A stretch of 64,000 nucleotides of DNA, taken from contig NZ_JAGILA010000002.1 of the NCBI RefSeq assembly GCF_017874595.1, forward strand, positions 806,001 to 870,000, in the 5' to 3' direction. Positions within the stretch are counted from its first letter, which is position 1; each line of letters starts with the position of its first letter. The stretch is from Sinorhizobium kostiense (GTDB taxonomy: Bacteria; Pseudomonadota; Alphaproteobacteria; Rhizobiales; Rhizobiaceae). This document shows positions 37,544 to 45,834 of the stretch, in pieces. The translations under genes and the position numbers were made by a program. Under the pieces are notes generated by a model that worked only from the letters and a program-made list of their open reading frames with translations, was not told the origin of the DNA and made no database searches.

Positions 37544-38713
37544 TTAACGGAACAACGAGAGCACGCTCTGCGAGTCGGAGTTGGCGATCGAGAGCGCCTG
37601 GATCGCGAGTTGCTGCTGGGTCTGCAGTGCCTTGAGGCGGGTCGATTCCTCGTTCATGTCGGCATCGACGAGACGACCAATACCGGAGTCGATCGCGTCA
37701 GTCAGGTTGGAGACGAACTCTTCCTGCATTTCGATGCGCGAGGAGATCGAGCCAAGCGACGCGGCAGCACTGGTCATCGAGGTCAGGGCGTCATCGACCA
37801 TCTGGATGAGCTGGTCGAGCTGCCCGCTGGTCGTGTTCGCGTCGATGGAGAGCGTAGCAACGGATGCGGTCGTGACCGTGGCCGGTGCAGCCGTCGTGTC
37901 AACGGCCCAAGACGTCGTACCGTCATCATACGCAACTTCCTGCGTCGCAACAGTGCTCTGGTCGACTGCGGCTACCCAGGTGTCATCGGCTACCTTGACA
38001 TAGCTCAGGGCGCCGCCCGTTGCGGAGTCACCGGTGAAGACACTGCCCGCATCGGCGATAACATCTTCCGTCGTGTAGGCGGTGACGGTATAGGCAGACG
38101 TGACACCATTGACGTTGATGTTGAGCGTGATGCTGTCGTCTTCGATCGAAGTTGTGTTGTCGAGGAGACCGGTATTGCCGACCGTATCAAAGAGAACACT
38201 CGTGGTGCTAAGATCGTAGTCGACCTTCTTGACAGAGACGTTGCCCGAGGCGTCACGGACGAAGGACGCCACAACGCTCTTCGTAACAGTACCGCCGCTC
38301 AGGTCAGCCTGCAGCCAGTTTTCGCCGGAGAAGGAAGCAGCATCGGCGATGCTCGACAGCTGATCCTGCAACTGGGTAATTTCTTCCTGAATCTTGGTCT
38401 TGTCGACGCCGTCTTCAGTAGCGGCCACCAGCTTGGCCTTGATTTCCTTCACGACTTCGATGGCCGATTCCATGCCGGAATAGGCTGTGTCGACCTTGGC
38501 GGCGCCGAGGCCGAGCGCGTCTTGAACGGAGGAAAGAGCGGCGTTGTCGGAGCGCATGGTCGTTGCGATCGACCAGTAGGCGGCGTTGTCCGAGGCCGAG
38601 CCAACGCGCAGGCCGGAGGAAATGCGGCTCTGGGTGTCTTCCATGCTCGATGAGATCGAACGCAGTGTCTGCAGCGCGGCCATTGCCGAGGTGTTGGTGA
38701 GAATGCTCGTCAT
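37544..38713 (-). CDS. flaA: Flagellin (FlaA-like, probable major subunit)
   Basis: A 389-residue flagellin starting MTSILTNTSAMAALQTLRSI. ATG 38713 is chosen because the 13-residue extension upstream (MSPQSVFRKGQTN) is absent from the other flagellins. The D0/D1 helices are complete and the outer domain is Thr/Asp-rich with TTSGQLDQLIQMVDDALTSM before the C-terminal coil. It is first in the flagellin row next to fliP, the position of flaA in S. meliloti, where FlaA is the essential main subunit. Individual promoter and strong terminator. Confidence 0.92.
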   Translation of the reverse strand: MTSILTNTSAMAALQTLRSISSSMEDTQSRISSGLRVGSASDNAAYWSIATTMRSDNAALSSVQDALGLGAAKVDTAYSGMESAIEVVKEIKAKLVAATEDGVDKTKIQEEITQLQDQLSSIADAASFSGENWLQADLSGGTVTKSVVASFVRDASGNVSVKKVDYDLSTTSVLFDTVGNTGLLDNTTSIEDDSITLNINVNGVTSAYTVTAYTTEDVIADAGSVFTGDSATGGALSYVKVADDTWVAAVDQSTVATQEVAYDDGTTSWAVDTTAAPATVTTASVATLSIDANTTSGQLDQLIQMVDDALTSMTSAAASLGSISSRIEMQEEFVSNLTDAIDSGIGRLVDADMNEESTRLKALQTQQQLAIQALSIANSDSQSVLSLFR

Positions 38714-38788
38714 ATTCGTTTGTCCCTTACGAAATACGGATTGGGGGGACATACCGGGCTGAGAACTCGCTTACCGGTCACGACGATC

Positions 38789-38948
38789 CGGCATCATGCC
38801 ACTCGGCTCCGCTCAACTGGTGAAGGACGCCAAACCCGTCGTGTGAGGACGAAATTCGCAGCCATTCATTGCCAAGTACTTAACCGGAGAACAGGCGGGA
38901 GGCTCATGCGCGACCGTGGTTAATCGCACGTAAAATCTGATGGTTAAC
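38789..38948 (-). promoter_or_regulatory. Promoter/leader elements of the first flagellin
   Basis: GCATGATGCCG (minus strand of 38789-38799) lies 76 bases before the start. GTTAAC occurs at 38943-38948 in ATGGTTAACGCAT, the same context as before the second flagellin. An ACCGG/CCGGT inverted pair and a TATGTCCC box lie in the leader. The whole fliP-flaA gap of 262 bases contains nothing else. Confidence 0.5.
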
Positions 38949-38975
38949 GCATTTCGGAGAGAGAGGGCGTTCAGC

Positions 38976-39713
38976 TCAGACGAAGGAACGCACGAGGCTG
39001 CCGACGAGCAGATTCCAGCCGTCGATCAGGACGAAGAAGAGGATCTTGAAAGGCAGCGAGATCGCCGTCGGCGGCAGCATCATCATGCCCATCGCCATGG
39101 TGATGGTCGAGACGATCAGGTCGATCACGAGGAAGGGCAGCATGATGAGGAAGCCGATCTCGAAGCCGCGGCGGATTTCAGAGATCATGAAGGCGGGGAC
39201 GACGGCGCGGAGATCAACCTGATCATCGACGACGACCGTCTGGCCCTTTTCCTTGGCGATGTCGATGAAAAGCTGCAGGTCCTTGTCACGCGTGTTGGCC
39301 AGCATGAACTGACGGAAGGGTTCTGCGATGCGCGGCATCGCCTCGGTTTCGGTGATCTCGTTCTTGAGCAGCGGATCGATGCCCGTGCGCCAGGCGCTGT
39401 CGAAGGTCGGCGCCATCACATAGAAGGTCATGAACAGCGCCAGCGACACCATGATCATGTTGGACGGCGTCGTCGCCAGCCCCATGCCGGAGCGCAGGAT
39501 TGCGAAGGCGATCACAAAGCGGGGGAAGCTCGTCACCATGATCAAGATGCCCGGCGCCACCGAGAGCACAGTCAGGAGGCCGAAGGTGCGGATGATCCAC
39601 GAGGCCACCGATCCGTCGACCGGGGTGTTCAAGATGTCCGCAGGGAAGCTCTGCGCCCCGGCGATTCCCGACATCGCCGTCATGGCGACTATGAATGCAG
39701 CAATCCGGAGCAT
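38976..39713 (-). CDS. fliP: Flagellar export gate protein
   Basis: A 245-residue membrane protein with a cleavable signal peptide (MLRIAAFIVAMTAMSGIAGAQ), then about four membrane helices. FliP signatures are TSFPRFVIAFAILRSGMG, PSNMIMVSLALFMTFYVMAP and GFLIMLPFLVIDLIVS. It forms the gate core with FliQ and FliR. It is the last gene of the long flgB-fliP operon, seven bases after fliL. Its distance from fliQ/fliR is normal for rhizobia. Confidence 0.95.
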   Translation of the reverse strand: MLRIAAFIVAMTAMSGIAGAQSFPADILNTPVDGSVASWIIRTFGLLTVLSVAPGILIMVTSFPRFVIAFAILRSGMGLATTPSNMIMVSLALFMTFYVMAPTFDSAWRTGIDPLLKNEITETEAMPRIAEPFRQFMLANTRDKDLQLFIDIAKEKGQTVVVDDQVDLRAVVPAFMISEIRRGFEIGFLIMLPFLVIDLIVSTITMAMGMMMLPPTAISLPFKILFFVLIDGWNLLVGSLVRSFV

Positions 39714-39720
39714 TAGCGAA

Positions 39721-40221
39721 TCATTGAATGACGAAAGTTCTCACCATCACATTCGTTACGCGCCCGTCGGAGCGCAGGTCAACCCGTTCCTGAATGTCAT
39801 CCCGTAGATATTGGAAGCCGCGCGGACCTTGAATTTGCTGAAGCGACACGGTCTTCAGATAGGCGACTATGTCCTGATGGATTTCTTCGGCGAGCGTCAC
39901 GTCGGGCTCGCCCTGGAACTGCAGCGCAACCTCGAGACGCACCCAGTTTTCCGAAGGATAGGCAAGATTGGTCGTGATCGGCTCGAGCTGGACGATGCCG
40001 TTGGCTTCGGTGGCCAGTTTCGGAATGTCTTCCTTTTGCTTGCCGTGAGCTTCGGCGGTCGGCTCCGTCGCCGCTTCGGTCTTCTCAGCGGGGGGCGGCG
40101 CCAACATCGCGCCGACGACCCAGCCGCCGCCGCCGGCGACCAGCGTCAACGCAGCCACGGCGGCTATGGTGATCATCCGCGATGGAGACTTGGGTTGATT
40201 GTTGTCGGTTTCTTCCATCAT
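39721..40221 (-). CDS. fliL: Flagellar basal-body-associated protein FliL
   Basis: A 166-residue protein with a short cytoplasmic tail, one membrane helix (residues 18-37, ITIAAVAALTLVAGGGGWVVG), a Glu/Ala-rich linker and a periplasmic domain starting IVQLEPITTNLAYPSENWVRLEVAL and ending RSDGRVTNVMVRTFVIQ. FliL rings surround the stator and raise torque. It lies between flgH and fliP. Confidence 0.92.
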   Translation of the reverse strand: MMEETDNNQPKSPSRMITIAAVAALTLVAGGGGWVVGAMLAPPPAEKTEAATEPTAEAHGKQKEDIPKLATEANGIVQLEPITTNLAYPSENWVRLEVALQFQGEPDVTLAEEIHQDIVAYLKTVSLQQIQGPRGFQYLRDDIQERVDLRSDGRVTNVMVRTFVIQ

Positions 40222-40257
40222 GCCGCTCCTTGCGGATCTTTCCGGGCCAATCCCTGA

Positions 40258-40968
40258 TCAGATCGGAGAAATGAGATCCATCACCTGCTGGCCGTAGGGC
40301 GGCTGCTGCACTTCCGTCAGGCGACCGCGGCCGCCATAGGAGATGCGCGCTTCGGCAATGCGGTCGTAGGAAATGACATTGTCGGCATCGACGTCGCGCG
40401 GCCGGACAATACCGGCAACATTGAGGATGCGCAGCTCGTGGTTAACCCGAACTTCCTGCGAGCCGGCGATCAGCAGGTTGCCGTTCTCCAGCACGCCGGT
40501 GACCACCGCGGCGACGAGCAAACGGAGCTTCTCCGAGCGCTCTGTGCTGCCGTCACCTTGCGTCTTCGTGTTCGAACCATAGTCCAGGTTGCCGGCCCAT
40601 TCGAAATCGCTGGTCTGCGATTCGCCTCCGGCGCCGATGTTGAAGCCGCTGGAATTGGTGCGGCTGCGGTCTGTCTTGTTATCGAACGAGGCCTTGTCGT
40701 CGATACGGATGTCGACGGTCAGGATATCGCCGATATTGATCGCGCGCGCATCCTTGAAGAGGGCGGCCTGCTGGTCGTTCCAAAGCGAGTAGCCCGCCGT
40801 CACCTGATGCGGCTGCTTCGGATAGGCCGCAAGCTGCGGCGCCTGCGTATATTGCAGTCCGCTGCCGATCGGGCTCATGGCGGGCGCCTGGCCGATTTCC
40901 TTTAAGGTCTGGCTCTCGCATCCGGCAAGGAGCCCGGCGGCCAGGACGGCCGTAAGATGCTTTCTCAT
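40258..40968 (-). CDS. flgH: Flagellar L-ring lipoprotein
   Basis: A 236-residue lipoprotein. The N-terminus is a lipoprotein signal (MRKHLTAVLAAGLLAGCES), with the lipidated Cys in LLAGC. The core has SLWNDQQAALFKDARAINIGDILTV and a C-terminal GGRGRLTEVQQPPYGQQVMDLI. FlgH forms the outer-membrane ring. It overlaps motE by four bases. Confidence 0.95.
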   Translation of the reverse strand: MRKHLTAVLAAGLLAGCESQTLKEIGQAPAMSPIGSGLQYTQAPQLAAYPKQPHQVTAGYSLWNDQQAALFKDARAINIGDILTVDIRIDDKASFDNKTDRSRTNSSGFNIGAGGESQTSDFEWAGNLDYGSNTKTQGDGSTERSEKLRLLVAAVVTGVLENGNLLIAGSQEVRVNHELRILNVAGIVRPRDVDADNVISYDRIAEARISYGGRGRLTEVQQPPYGQQVMDLISPI

Positions 40969-41504
40969 GATGGCTCCTTCGAGGTGTTGGGGTCGCTGGC
41001 GCTTGAAATGATGTTCGTGAGCACTGCCGCCTTGTCGTCGCTCATCTCGCCGAGAATCAGCGACGATTGGCGCGGCGGCAGCTTCATGACGATCGCCGCG
41101 GCGATTTCGGGGTGCACCATCTCGAGCTTGCCGGCGGCATCGTCCGGTTTCATCGTCTTGTAGATGTCGACGAGCCCGAGTTCAGCCTGCTTCAGGAAAT
41201 CGTTGCGGCGCTTCAACCAGTCTTCGTATTCGGCCCGGCGCTTCTCGAGCTCGGCGATCCGATCGTCGACGCTCGCCTTCAGCGTTTCCAGTTCCTTGCG
41301 CTGCAGCACGTAGCGCTGGTCGCGCGCGGCATCGGCGATGTTGGTGCAGAATTCCTGGACCTCGCTCGGCGGCGCGTTTTCGGCGGGCGGCGCGGTCACG
41401 TCCTGCGCGAAGGCGCCGGGCATGGCCAACATCAGCGCCCCGGAGGCCGAGGCGAGAAGCGTGCGGCGGGACTTACGAAGAAGATGGACGAGATATTCGG
41501 TCAT
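40965..41504 (-). CDS. motE: Periplasmic chaperone MotE
   Basis: A 179-residue secreted protein: signal peptide to about residue 34 (AMPGAFAQ), then one long coiled coil (RDQRYVLQRKELETLKASVDDRIAELEK) and a C-terminal MKPDDAAGKLEMVHPEIAAAIVMKL segment of the MgtE-N-like type. A single Cys at position 53 (EVQEFCTN) fits the disulphide-linked dimer reported for S. meliloti MotE, which folds and stabilises MotC. It is located inside the basal-body operon between flgI and flgH with four-base overlaps at both ends. Confidence 0.9.
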   Translation of the reverse strand: MTEYLVHLLRKSRRTLLASASGALMLAMPGAFAQDVTAPPAENAPPSEVQEFCTNIADAARDQRYVLQRKELETLKASVDDRIAELEKRRAEYEDWLKRRNDFLKQAELGLVDIYKTMKPDDAAGKLEMVHPEIAAAIVMKLPPRQSSLILGEMSDDKAAVLTNIISSASDPNTSKEPS

Positions 41505-42616
41505 TGCAGCACAAGCTCCGCCTGAAGCGCTCCGGCCGTTTTGATGCTCTGCAGAATCGCGATGATCCCGTCCGGCTTGACGCCGATGCTGTTGAGGCCG
41601 GCCACCAGCGAACGCAGGCTCGAGCCGTTGAGGATCGCGACCGTGCCGCCGTCGGCCTGCGCCTCGATTGTCGTATTCGGCTCGATGGCGGTTTCGCCAC
41701 GGGAGAAGGGTGCCGGTTGCACGACGGTCGGCGTTTCGGTCACCTGCACCGTCAACGTGCCATAGCTCACTGCGACCTCGGCAATCCGGACGTCCTGGCC
41801 GATGACGATGGTGCCCGTGCGCTCGTTGACGACGACACGGGCCGGCACATCGGTCTCGATCACGAGGTTCTCGATGTCCGCCATCAGCCGCGCGAGATCG
41901 GCCAGCTTCGGCTTCTGTATCAACACGGACTGCGAGTCCAATGCCTCGGCGATGCGGCCGCCGAACTGCGCGGTGGCATAATTGTTGATCGCGGCGGCCA
42001 TGCCGACAGCGGTCGAAAAATCCGGATTGCGCAGCTGCAGGACGAGATTGAAGCCATCCTTGAACTTCGAAGGCAATTCGCGCTCGATAATGGCGCCGTT
42101 CGGTACGCGCCCCGCCGTCGTCACGCCCTGATTCAGCGTGGCGGCATCGCCCTCGGCATTGAAGCCGCTCACGACGATCGAGCCCTGCGCAACCGCGTAG
42201 ATCTGGCCGTCGGCACCTGAAAGCGATGTCATGACCAACGTGCCGCCGCGCAGGGAAGCCGCATCACCAAGCGAGCCGACCGTCACGTCGATGCGGCTGC
42301 CGGGGCTTGCGAAGGGCGGGAGCGTGGCCGTCACCAGAACCGCCGCGACGTTGCGCGTCCGCGAGTCGCCCCCTTGCGTCGAAATGCCGAGATTTTGCAG
42401 CATGGCGCGGATCGACTGTTCGGTGAAAGGCGAGGAACGCAGGCTGTCACCTGTTCCCTGCAGCCCGACGACGAGGCCGTAGCCGATCAGCTGGTTGTCA
42501 CGCCCGGCCTGGAGCGAAGCCACGTCCTTGATGCGCGACGCGGCATGCGCAAAGCTCAACGTCGCGGCAAAGACGACGACGAAGGCCACCAGCCACTTGC
42601 ATCCATGCTTCGTCAT
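41501..42616 (-). CDS. flgI: Flagellar P-ring protein
   Basis: A 371-residue periplasmic protein with a signal peptide (LVAFVVVFAATLSFAHA) followed by SRIKDVASLQAGRDNQLIGYGLVVGLQGTGDS, the family hallmark. The C-terminus contains LRSLVAGLNSIGVKPDGIIAILQSIKTAGALQAELVLQ. It forms the peptidoglycan-level bushing with chaperone FlgA, encoded just upstream and overlapping by four bases. Confidence 0.96.
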   Translation of the reverse strand: MTKHGCKWLVAFVVVFAATLSFAHAASRIKDVASLQAGRDNQLIGYGLVVGLQGTGDSLRSSPFTEQSIRAMLQNLGISTQGGDSRTRNVAAVLVTATLPPFASPGSRIDVTVGSLGDAASLRGGTLVMTSLSGADGQIYAVAQGSIVVSGFNAEGDAATLNQGVTTAGRVPNGAIIERELPSKFKDGFNLVLQLRNPDFSTAVGMAAAINNYATAQFGGRIAEALDSQSVLIQKPKLADLARLMADIENLVIETDVPARVVVNERTGTIVIGQDVRIAEVAVSYGTLTVQVTETPTVVQPAPFSRGETAIEPNTTIEAQADGGTVAILNGSSLRSLVAGLNSIGVKPDGIIAILQSIKTAGALQAELVLQ

Positions 42617-43119
42617 TTGGCCACCACATGGATCGTGCCGTCAGCCATGACGGTGCCGGAAACGATGACGCCGGTATCGACGTTGCGGGCGCGGATGAGA
42701 TCGCCGACCGCCGCATCCTGCAGCGGCGAGCCCGCGGCGGTGATCGTCAGTCCGCCTTTGTTGAAGACCAGCAGGGCCTTCGCGCCGCGCTCGACTGCAT
42801 ATTGTTCGCGCAGCGCCGAAGGGAGGATCACCCGTCCGGGAAGAAGGGTCCGTTTCGTGACTTTTCCTTCCACCTCGTCGAGGGAGCGCACGTAGCCTTC
42901 CGCGATGTCGGGATTGGTCACGTCGACCACTTCCAGCATGCCCGCGTCCAGCGTTGTGCCGGGATAGATCGTCTGCTTCGGGATGACGGCGGTCGGCCGC
43001 TCCCCGGCAGCGAGCGCCGGCGACAGGAAAGCGGCGAGCGTTGCGATGGCGACGGCCTGCACTCGAAACGCGGCCCGGCCTGCAATTGCTGCCCTTTCGG
43101 CGGTCTGGCGAAACGTCAT
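42613..43119 (-). CDS. flgA: P-ring assembly chaperone
   Basis: A 168-residue secreted protein with a signal peptide ending ALAAG and an SAF/FlgA domain (PKQTIYPGTTLDAGMLEVVDV, then VTKRTLLPGRVIL, and a C-terminal GTVMADGTIHVVAK). It helps FlgI assemble in the periplasm. It is 18 bases downstream of flgG and overlaps flgI. Confidence 0.9.
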   Translation of the reverse strand: MTFRQTAERAAIAGRAAFRVQAVAIATLAAFLSPALAAGERPTAVIPKQTIYPGTTLDAGMLEVVDVTNPDIAEGYVRSLDEVEGKVTKRTLLPGRVILPSALREQYAVERGAKALLVFNKGGLTITAAGSPLQDAAVGDLIRARNVDTGVIVSGTVMADGTIHVVAK

Positions 43120-43137
43120 GTTTGCCCCCTGCTTCGG

Positions 43138-43926
43138 TTATCTGAGATTCTTGCTCACCGTAGCCGCCATCTCGTCCGCGGCCTGGATGACCTTCGAGTT
43201 CATCTCGTAAGCCCGCTGGGCCGAGATCAGATCGGTGATCTCCTTGACCGGGTCGACATTGGAGGATTCGAGATAGTCCTGCTTGATCTGCGCGAAACCG
43301 GGGTCGGCCGGTGTGCCGACAATGGGCTCGCCGGAGGCGGCCGTCTGCCGGAACAGGTTCTCGCCCATGGGCTCGAGGCCGGCTTCGTTGACGAAGTTCG
43401 CGATCGTCAACTGCCCGATTTCCTGGAGTTCGGTGTCGTTGCCGATGCGCACCATCACCTGACCGGAGGAGGTGAAGATGATTTCGCTCGCATCCTGCGG
43501 CACGGTGATGCCGGGGACGACCGTGTAGCCGTCAATGGTGACGAGCTGGCCGGTGGCATTGGTGTTGAAGGCACCGGAGCGGGTATAGACCGTCTGGCCG
43601 TCCGGCGTCTCGATCTGGAACCAGCCGCGCCCGACCAGCGCCAGGTCGTAGTCGTTGCCGGTGTTGACGAGGCTGCCCTGGATATGAAGGTTGCGGACCG
43701 CCGAGGTCTGCACGCCGAGGCCGACGATCGCGCCTTCCGGGACGATCGCCTGGTTGGAGCGGTTCGGCACGCCCTGGGCACGTTCCGTCTGGTAGAGCAG
43801 ATCCGAAAACTCGGCGCGCGCCCGCTTGTAACCGGTCGTGTTGATGTTCGCGATGTTGTTGGCGATGACTTCGAGGTTCAATTGCTGGGCGTTCATGCCC
43901 GTGGCAGCGATGGAAAGGGCCTTCAT
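43138..43926 (-). CDS. flgG: Flagellar distal rod protein
   Basis: A 262-residue protein starting [46 protein letters not shown], the classical FlgG N-terminus. The C-terminus [33 protein letters not shown] is equally conserved. Length is normal. It forms the distal rod. Between fliE and flgA in the basal-body operon. Confidence 0.96.
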   Translation of the reverse strand: MKALSIAATGMNAQQLNLEVIANNIANINTTGYKRARAEFSDLLYQTERAQGVPNRSNQAIVPEGAIVGLGVQTSAVRNLHIQGSLVNTGNDYDLALVGRGWFQIETPDGQTVYTRSGAFNTNATGQLVTIDGYTVVPGITVPQDASEIIFTSSGQVMVRIGNDTELQEIGQLTIANFVNEAGLEPMGENLFRQTAASGEPIVGTPADPGFAQIKQDYLESSNVDPVKEITDLISAQRAYEMNSKVIQAADEMAATVSKNLR

Positions 43927-43937
43927 GTCTCGTTCCT

Positions 43938-44273
43938 TCAGATCTGCATGCGCGCGATTTCGAGATAGGCGGTGACCACCTTGTCGCGTATCGCGATTGC
44001 GGTCTGCAGCGACTGTTCCGCCGTCATCACCGCATCGACCACCTCACGCGTGTCGGCTTCGCCGCGGATGGCCTGCAGCGATACTCCTTCGGCGGATTTC
44101 ATCGATCGGATCACGTCCGTGGTCATGTTGCCGAAGACCTCGGCGAAGCTCTGCGATTGCGGCAAGACCGCACCGGCCTGCGGCGTGGCGACGGCGGTGG
44201 AGGCAGTGAGCTCTGCCGCCCCGGTCTCCCTTGTGGCCAAAAATGCGCCGATGGACTGAATTGCATCGATCAT
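43938..44273 (-). CDS. fliE: Flagellar MS-ring/rod junction protein
   Basis: A 111-residue helical protein with the FliE C-terminal pattern [28 protein letters not shown] and [28 protein letters not shown]. It links FliF to the proximal rod. ATG overlaps the flgC stop by one base (TAATG). Confidence 0.93.
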   Translation of the reverse strand: MIDAIQSIGAFLATRETGAAELTASTAVATPQAGAVLPQSQSFAEVFGNMTTDVIRSMKSAEGVSLQAIRGEADTREVVDAVMTAEQSLQTAIAIRDKVVTAYLEIARMQI

Positions 44274-44692
44274 TATTGCGAAGCCCTCAACAGGTCGATT
44301 GTCTGGGAAATGAGATCGCGAGACTGCTTGATGGTCTGCAGATTGGCCTCATAGGCGCGGTTGGCTTCGCGCATGTCGGCCATTTCGATCAGGATGTTGA
44401 CGTTCGGCATCTTGACCATGCCCTTTTCATCAGCGGCCGGATTGCCGGGATCGAATTCGACGTTGAAGTTCGAATCGTCCGTGCCGATGCGATCGATCTC
44501 GACCAGCGACGCGCCGCTCGCCCGGTCCACTTCCGCCGCGAAGGAAACGGTCTTGCGGCGATAGGGATCGGCGCCCGGAACATCGCCGCTCGAACGTGCG
44601 TTGGCGATATTCTCCGAAACGATGCGCAAACGGGTCGATTCCGCCTGCAGGCCGGAGGCCGAGACCTTGAGTGCCGAGGTCAAAGGATCCAT
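44273..44692 (-). CDS. flgC: Flagellar proximal rod protein
   Basis: A 139-residue rod protein. N-terminal [29 protein letters not shown] and C-terminal [28 protein letters not shown] match FlgC, with the [10 protein letters not shown] loop in between. It is tightly packed between flgB and fliE. Confidence 0.95.
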   Translation of the reverse strand: MDPLTSALKVSASGLQAESTRLRIVSENIANARSSGDVPGADPYRRKTVSFAAEVDRASGASLVEIDRIGTDDSNFNVEFDPGNPAADEKGMVKMPNVNILIEMADMREANRAYEANLQTIKQSRDLISQTIDLLRASQ

Positions 44693-44696
44693 GGGG

Positions 44697-45077
44697 CTAC
44701 CTCCGTACCGTCATCAGCATCATCCGGTGAAAGGCCTTGACGAGCCCCGCATTGAGCTCGTGATCGCGCTTGATCTCACCGGTCTTCATCATTTCCTGCT
44801 CGATTGCGACGGTGTTGCCGGACTGCTGCACCGCGATGTCGTCGAGGGCACTGACTTCGGTCACCTGGGCGGCTTCCGGGCTCTCGGTGAAGTGCGCGCG
44901 ATGGGTCGCTGCGAGCTGGAAACCGGTGTTCTGGAGCACGCTTTCGAAGGGCTGGACGTCCTTGGCCTTGTAGTGCGGCGTGTTGGCATTGGCGATGTTG
45001 CCGGCCACCACGTTCTGGCGCACCGTCAACCATTGCGCCTGGCGCGATGCGAGTTCGAAAAGCTGAATCGGTTCCAT
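44697..45077 (-). CDS. flgB: Flagellar proximal rod protein
   Basis: A 126-residue rod protein: [41 protein letters not shown] and a C-terminal [14 protein letters not shown] 45077 is preferred to the TTG three bases upstream; a GGAG sequence precedes it. It is the first gene of the ten-gene unit running to fliP; the 196-base gap upstream should hold the promoter. Confidence 0.93.
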   Translation of the reverse strand: MEPIQLFELASRQAQWLTVRQNVVAGNIANANTPHYKAKDVQPFESVLQNTGFQLAATHRAHFTESPEAAQVTEVSALDDIAVQQSGNTVAIEQEMMKTGEIKRDHELNAGLVKAFHRMMLMTVRR

Positions 45078-45273
45078 CAAAAGCTCCTGCTCATGAGACG
45101 GAACCTAGGCGGGTAATCTTGCGTGGGACTTGTCGAGAATCCGGATAGTCAGGCCCGCAGGCCGATGCGGAAGCAGATTGGGCAGGTCAAGGCGAGCGGA
45201 GGAGCAACGCGCCCCTCTTCGGACACGCAAGGTTGCGCGATCTAACGATGTGTGGAATGTCCGGGGTCTTGGC

Positions 45274-45828
45274 CTACTTAGCCTCGTAGACCTCTCCCTT
45301 GGAAGTGATCATCACCCAGCGGCCGTCCCGCTGCTCGAAGGTCGCGAGCCGGCTGCTGTCCGGCAGGATCGAACCGATGCGCACGACATAGATGCCGCTC
45401 GCGTCCTCGATAAGTGCCCTGCCGCCGGCGACGTGCATCAGCCTGAAGTGTGGCGACTCCGGGAAGGGCTGGTTCAGGCCGCCTTCCGTCTCTCTCGCGT
45501 TCTCCGGTCGTTCGCGGCTGATTCCAGGAACAGTAGCCGTCGCCAGCCGATCGATGGCAGTGGCAAGGTCCTCGCCGTCCCTGTCCGTCATCGCGAGCGG
45601 CGAAACCGACACGACGTCGCGGCCTGGCCGTTCGGGCAGGTCCCGGGTCGATTCCTGCCAGAGGGACGGCATCGAAAATTCGTCCCGATGGAGAAGCGCG
45701 TACCAGGGAAAGAAGGTGGCGAATGCGGCCATCGCCAGGCCGACGGCACCCAGGAGCTTGTCGATCACTGGCGTCTTGGCGCCACGCCGCCGCTGGCGGA
45801 CAATATCGTCTGCGTCGTAATCGGTCAT
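45274..45828 (-). CDS. Conserved flagellar-cluster membrane protein of unknown function
   Basis: A 184-residue protein with a basic N-terminal tail, one membrane helix at about residues 25-45 (LLGAVGLAMAAFATFFPWYALL) and an extracytoplasmic domain whose C-terminal half (ALIEDASGIYVVRIGSILPDSSRLATFEQRDGRWVMITSKGEVYE) looks like a small beta domain. It lies six bases after fliI, at the equivalent of the uncharacterised orf25 position in S. meliloti. Function unknown; a periplasmic role near the rod or motor is possible. Confidence 0.75.
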   Translation of the reverse strand: MTDYDADDIVRQRRRGAKTPVIDKLLGAVGLAMAAFATFFPWYALLHRDEFSMPSLWQESTRDLPERPGRDVVSVSPLAMTDRDGEDLATAIDRLATATVPGISRERPENARETEGGLNQPFPESPHFRLMHVAGGRALIEDASGIYVVRIGSILPDSSRLATFEQRDGRWVMITSKGEVYEAK

Positions 45829-45834
45829 CTCTGA

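Noticed and set aside
36129-38713. Recent gene conversion between the two large flagellins
   Set aside because: The identical protein block still shows many synonymous differences in DNA, so selection explains it better.
37544-38752. Flagellin start at 38752 (13 extra residues)
   Set aside because: The other two flagellins begin at the MTSILTN motif, which here corresponds to ATG 38713; the extra residues read leader sequence.
42628-43968. 446-residue plus-strand open frame over flgA/flgG
   Set aside because: Antisense to two conserved flagellar genes and compositionally odd.
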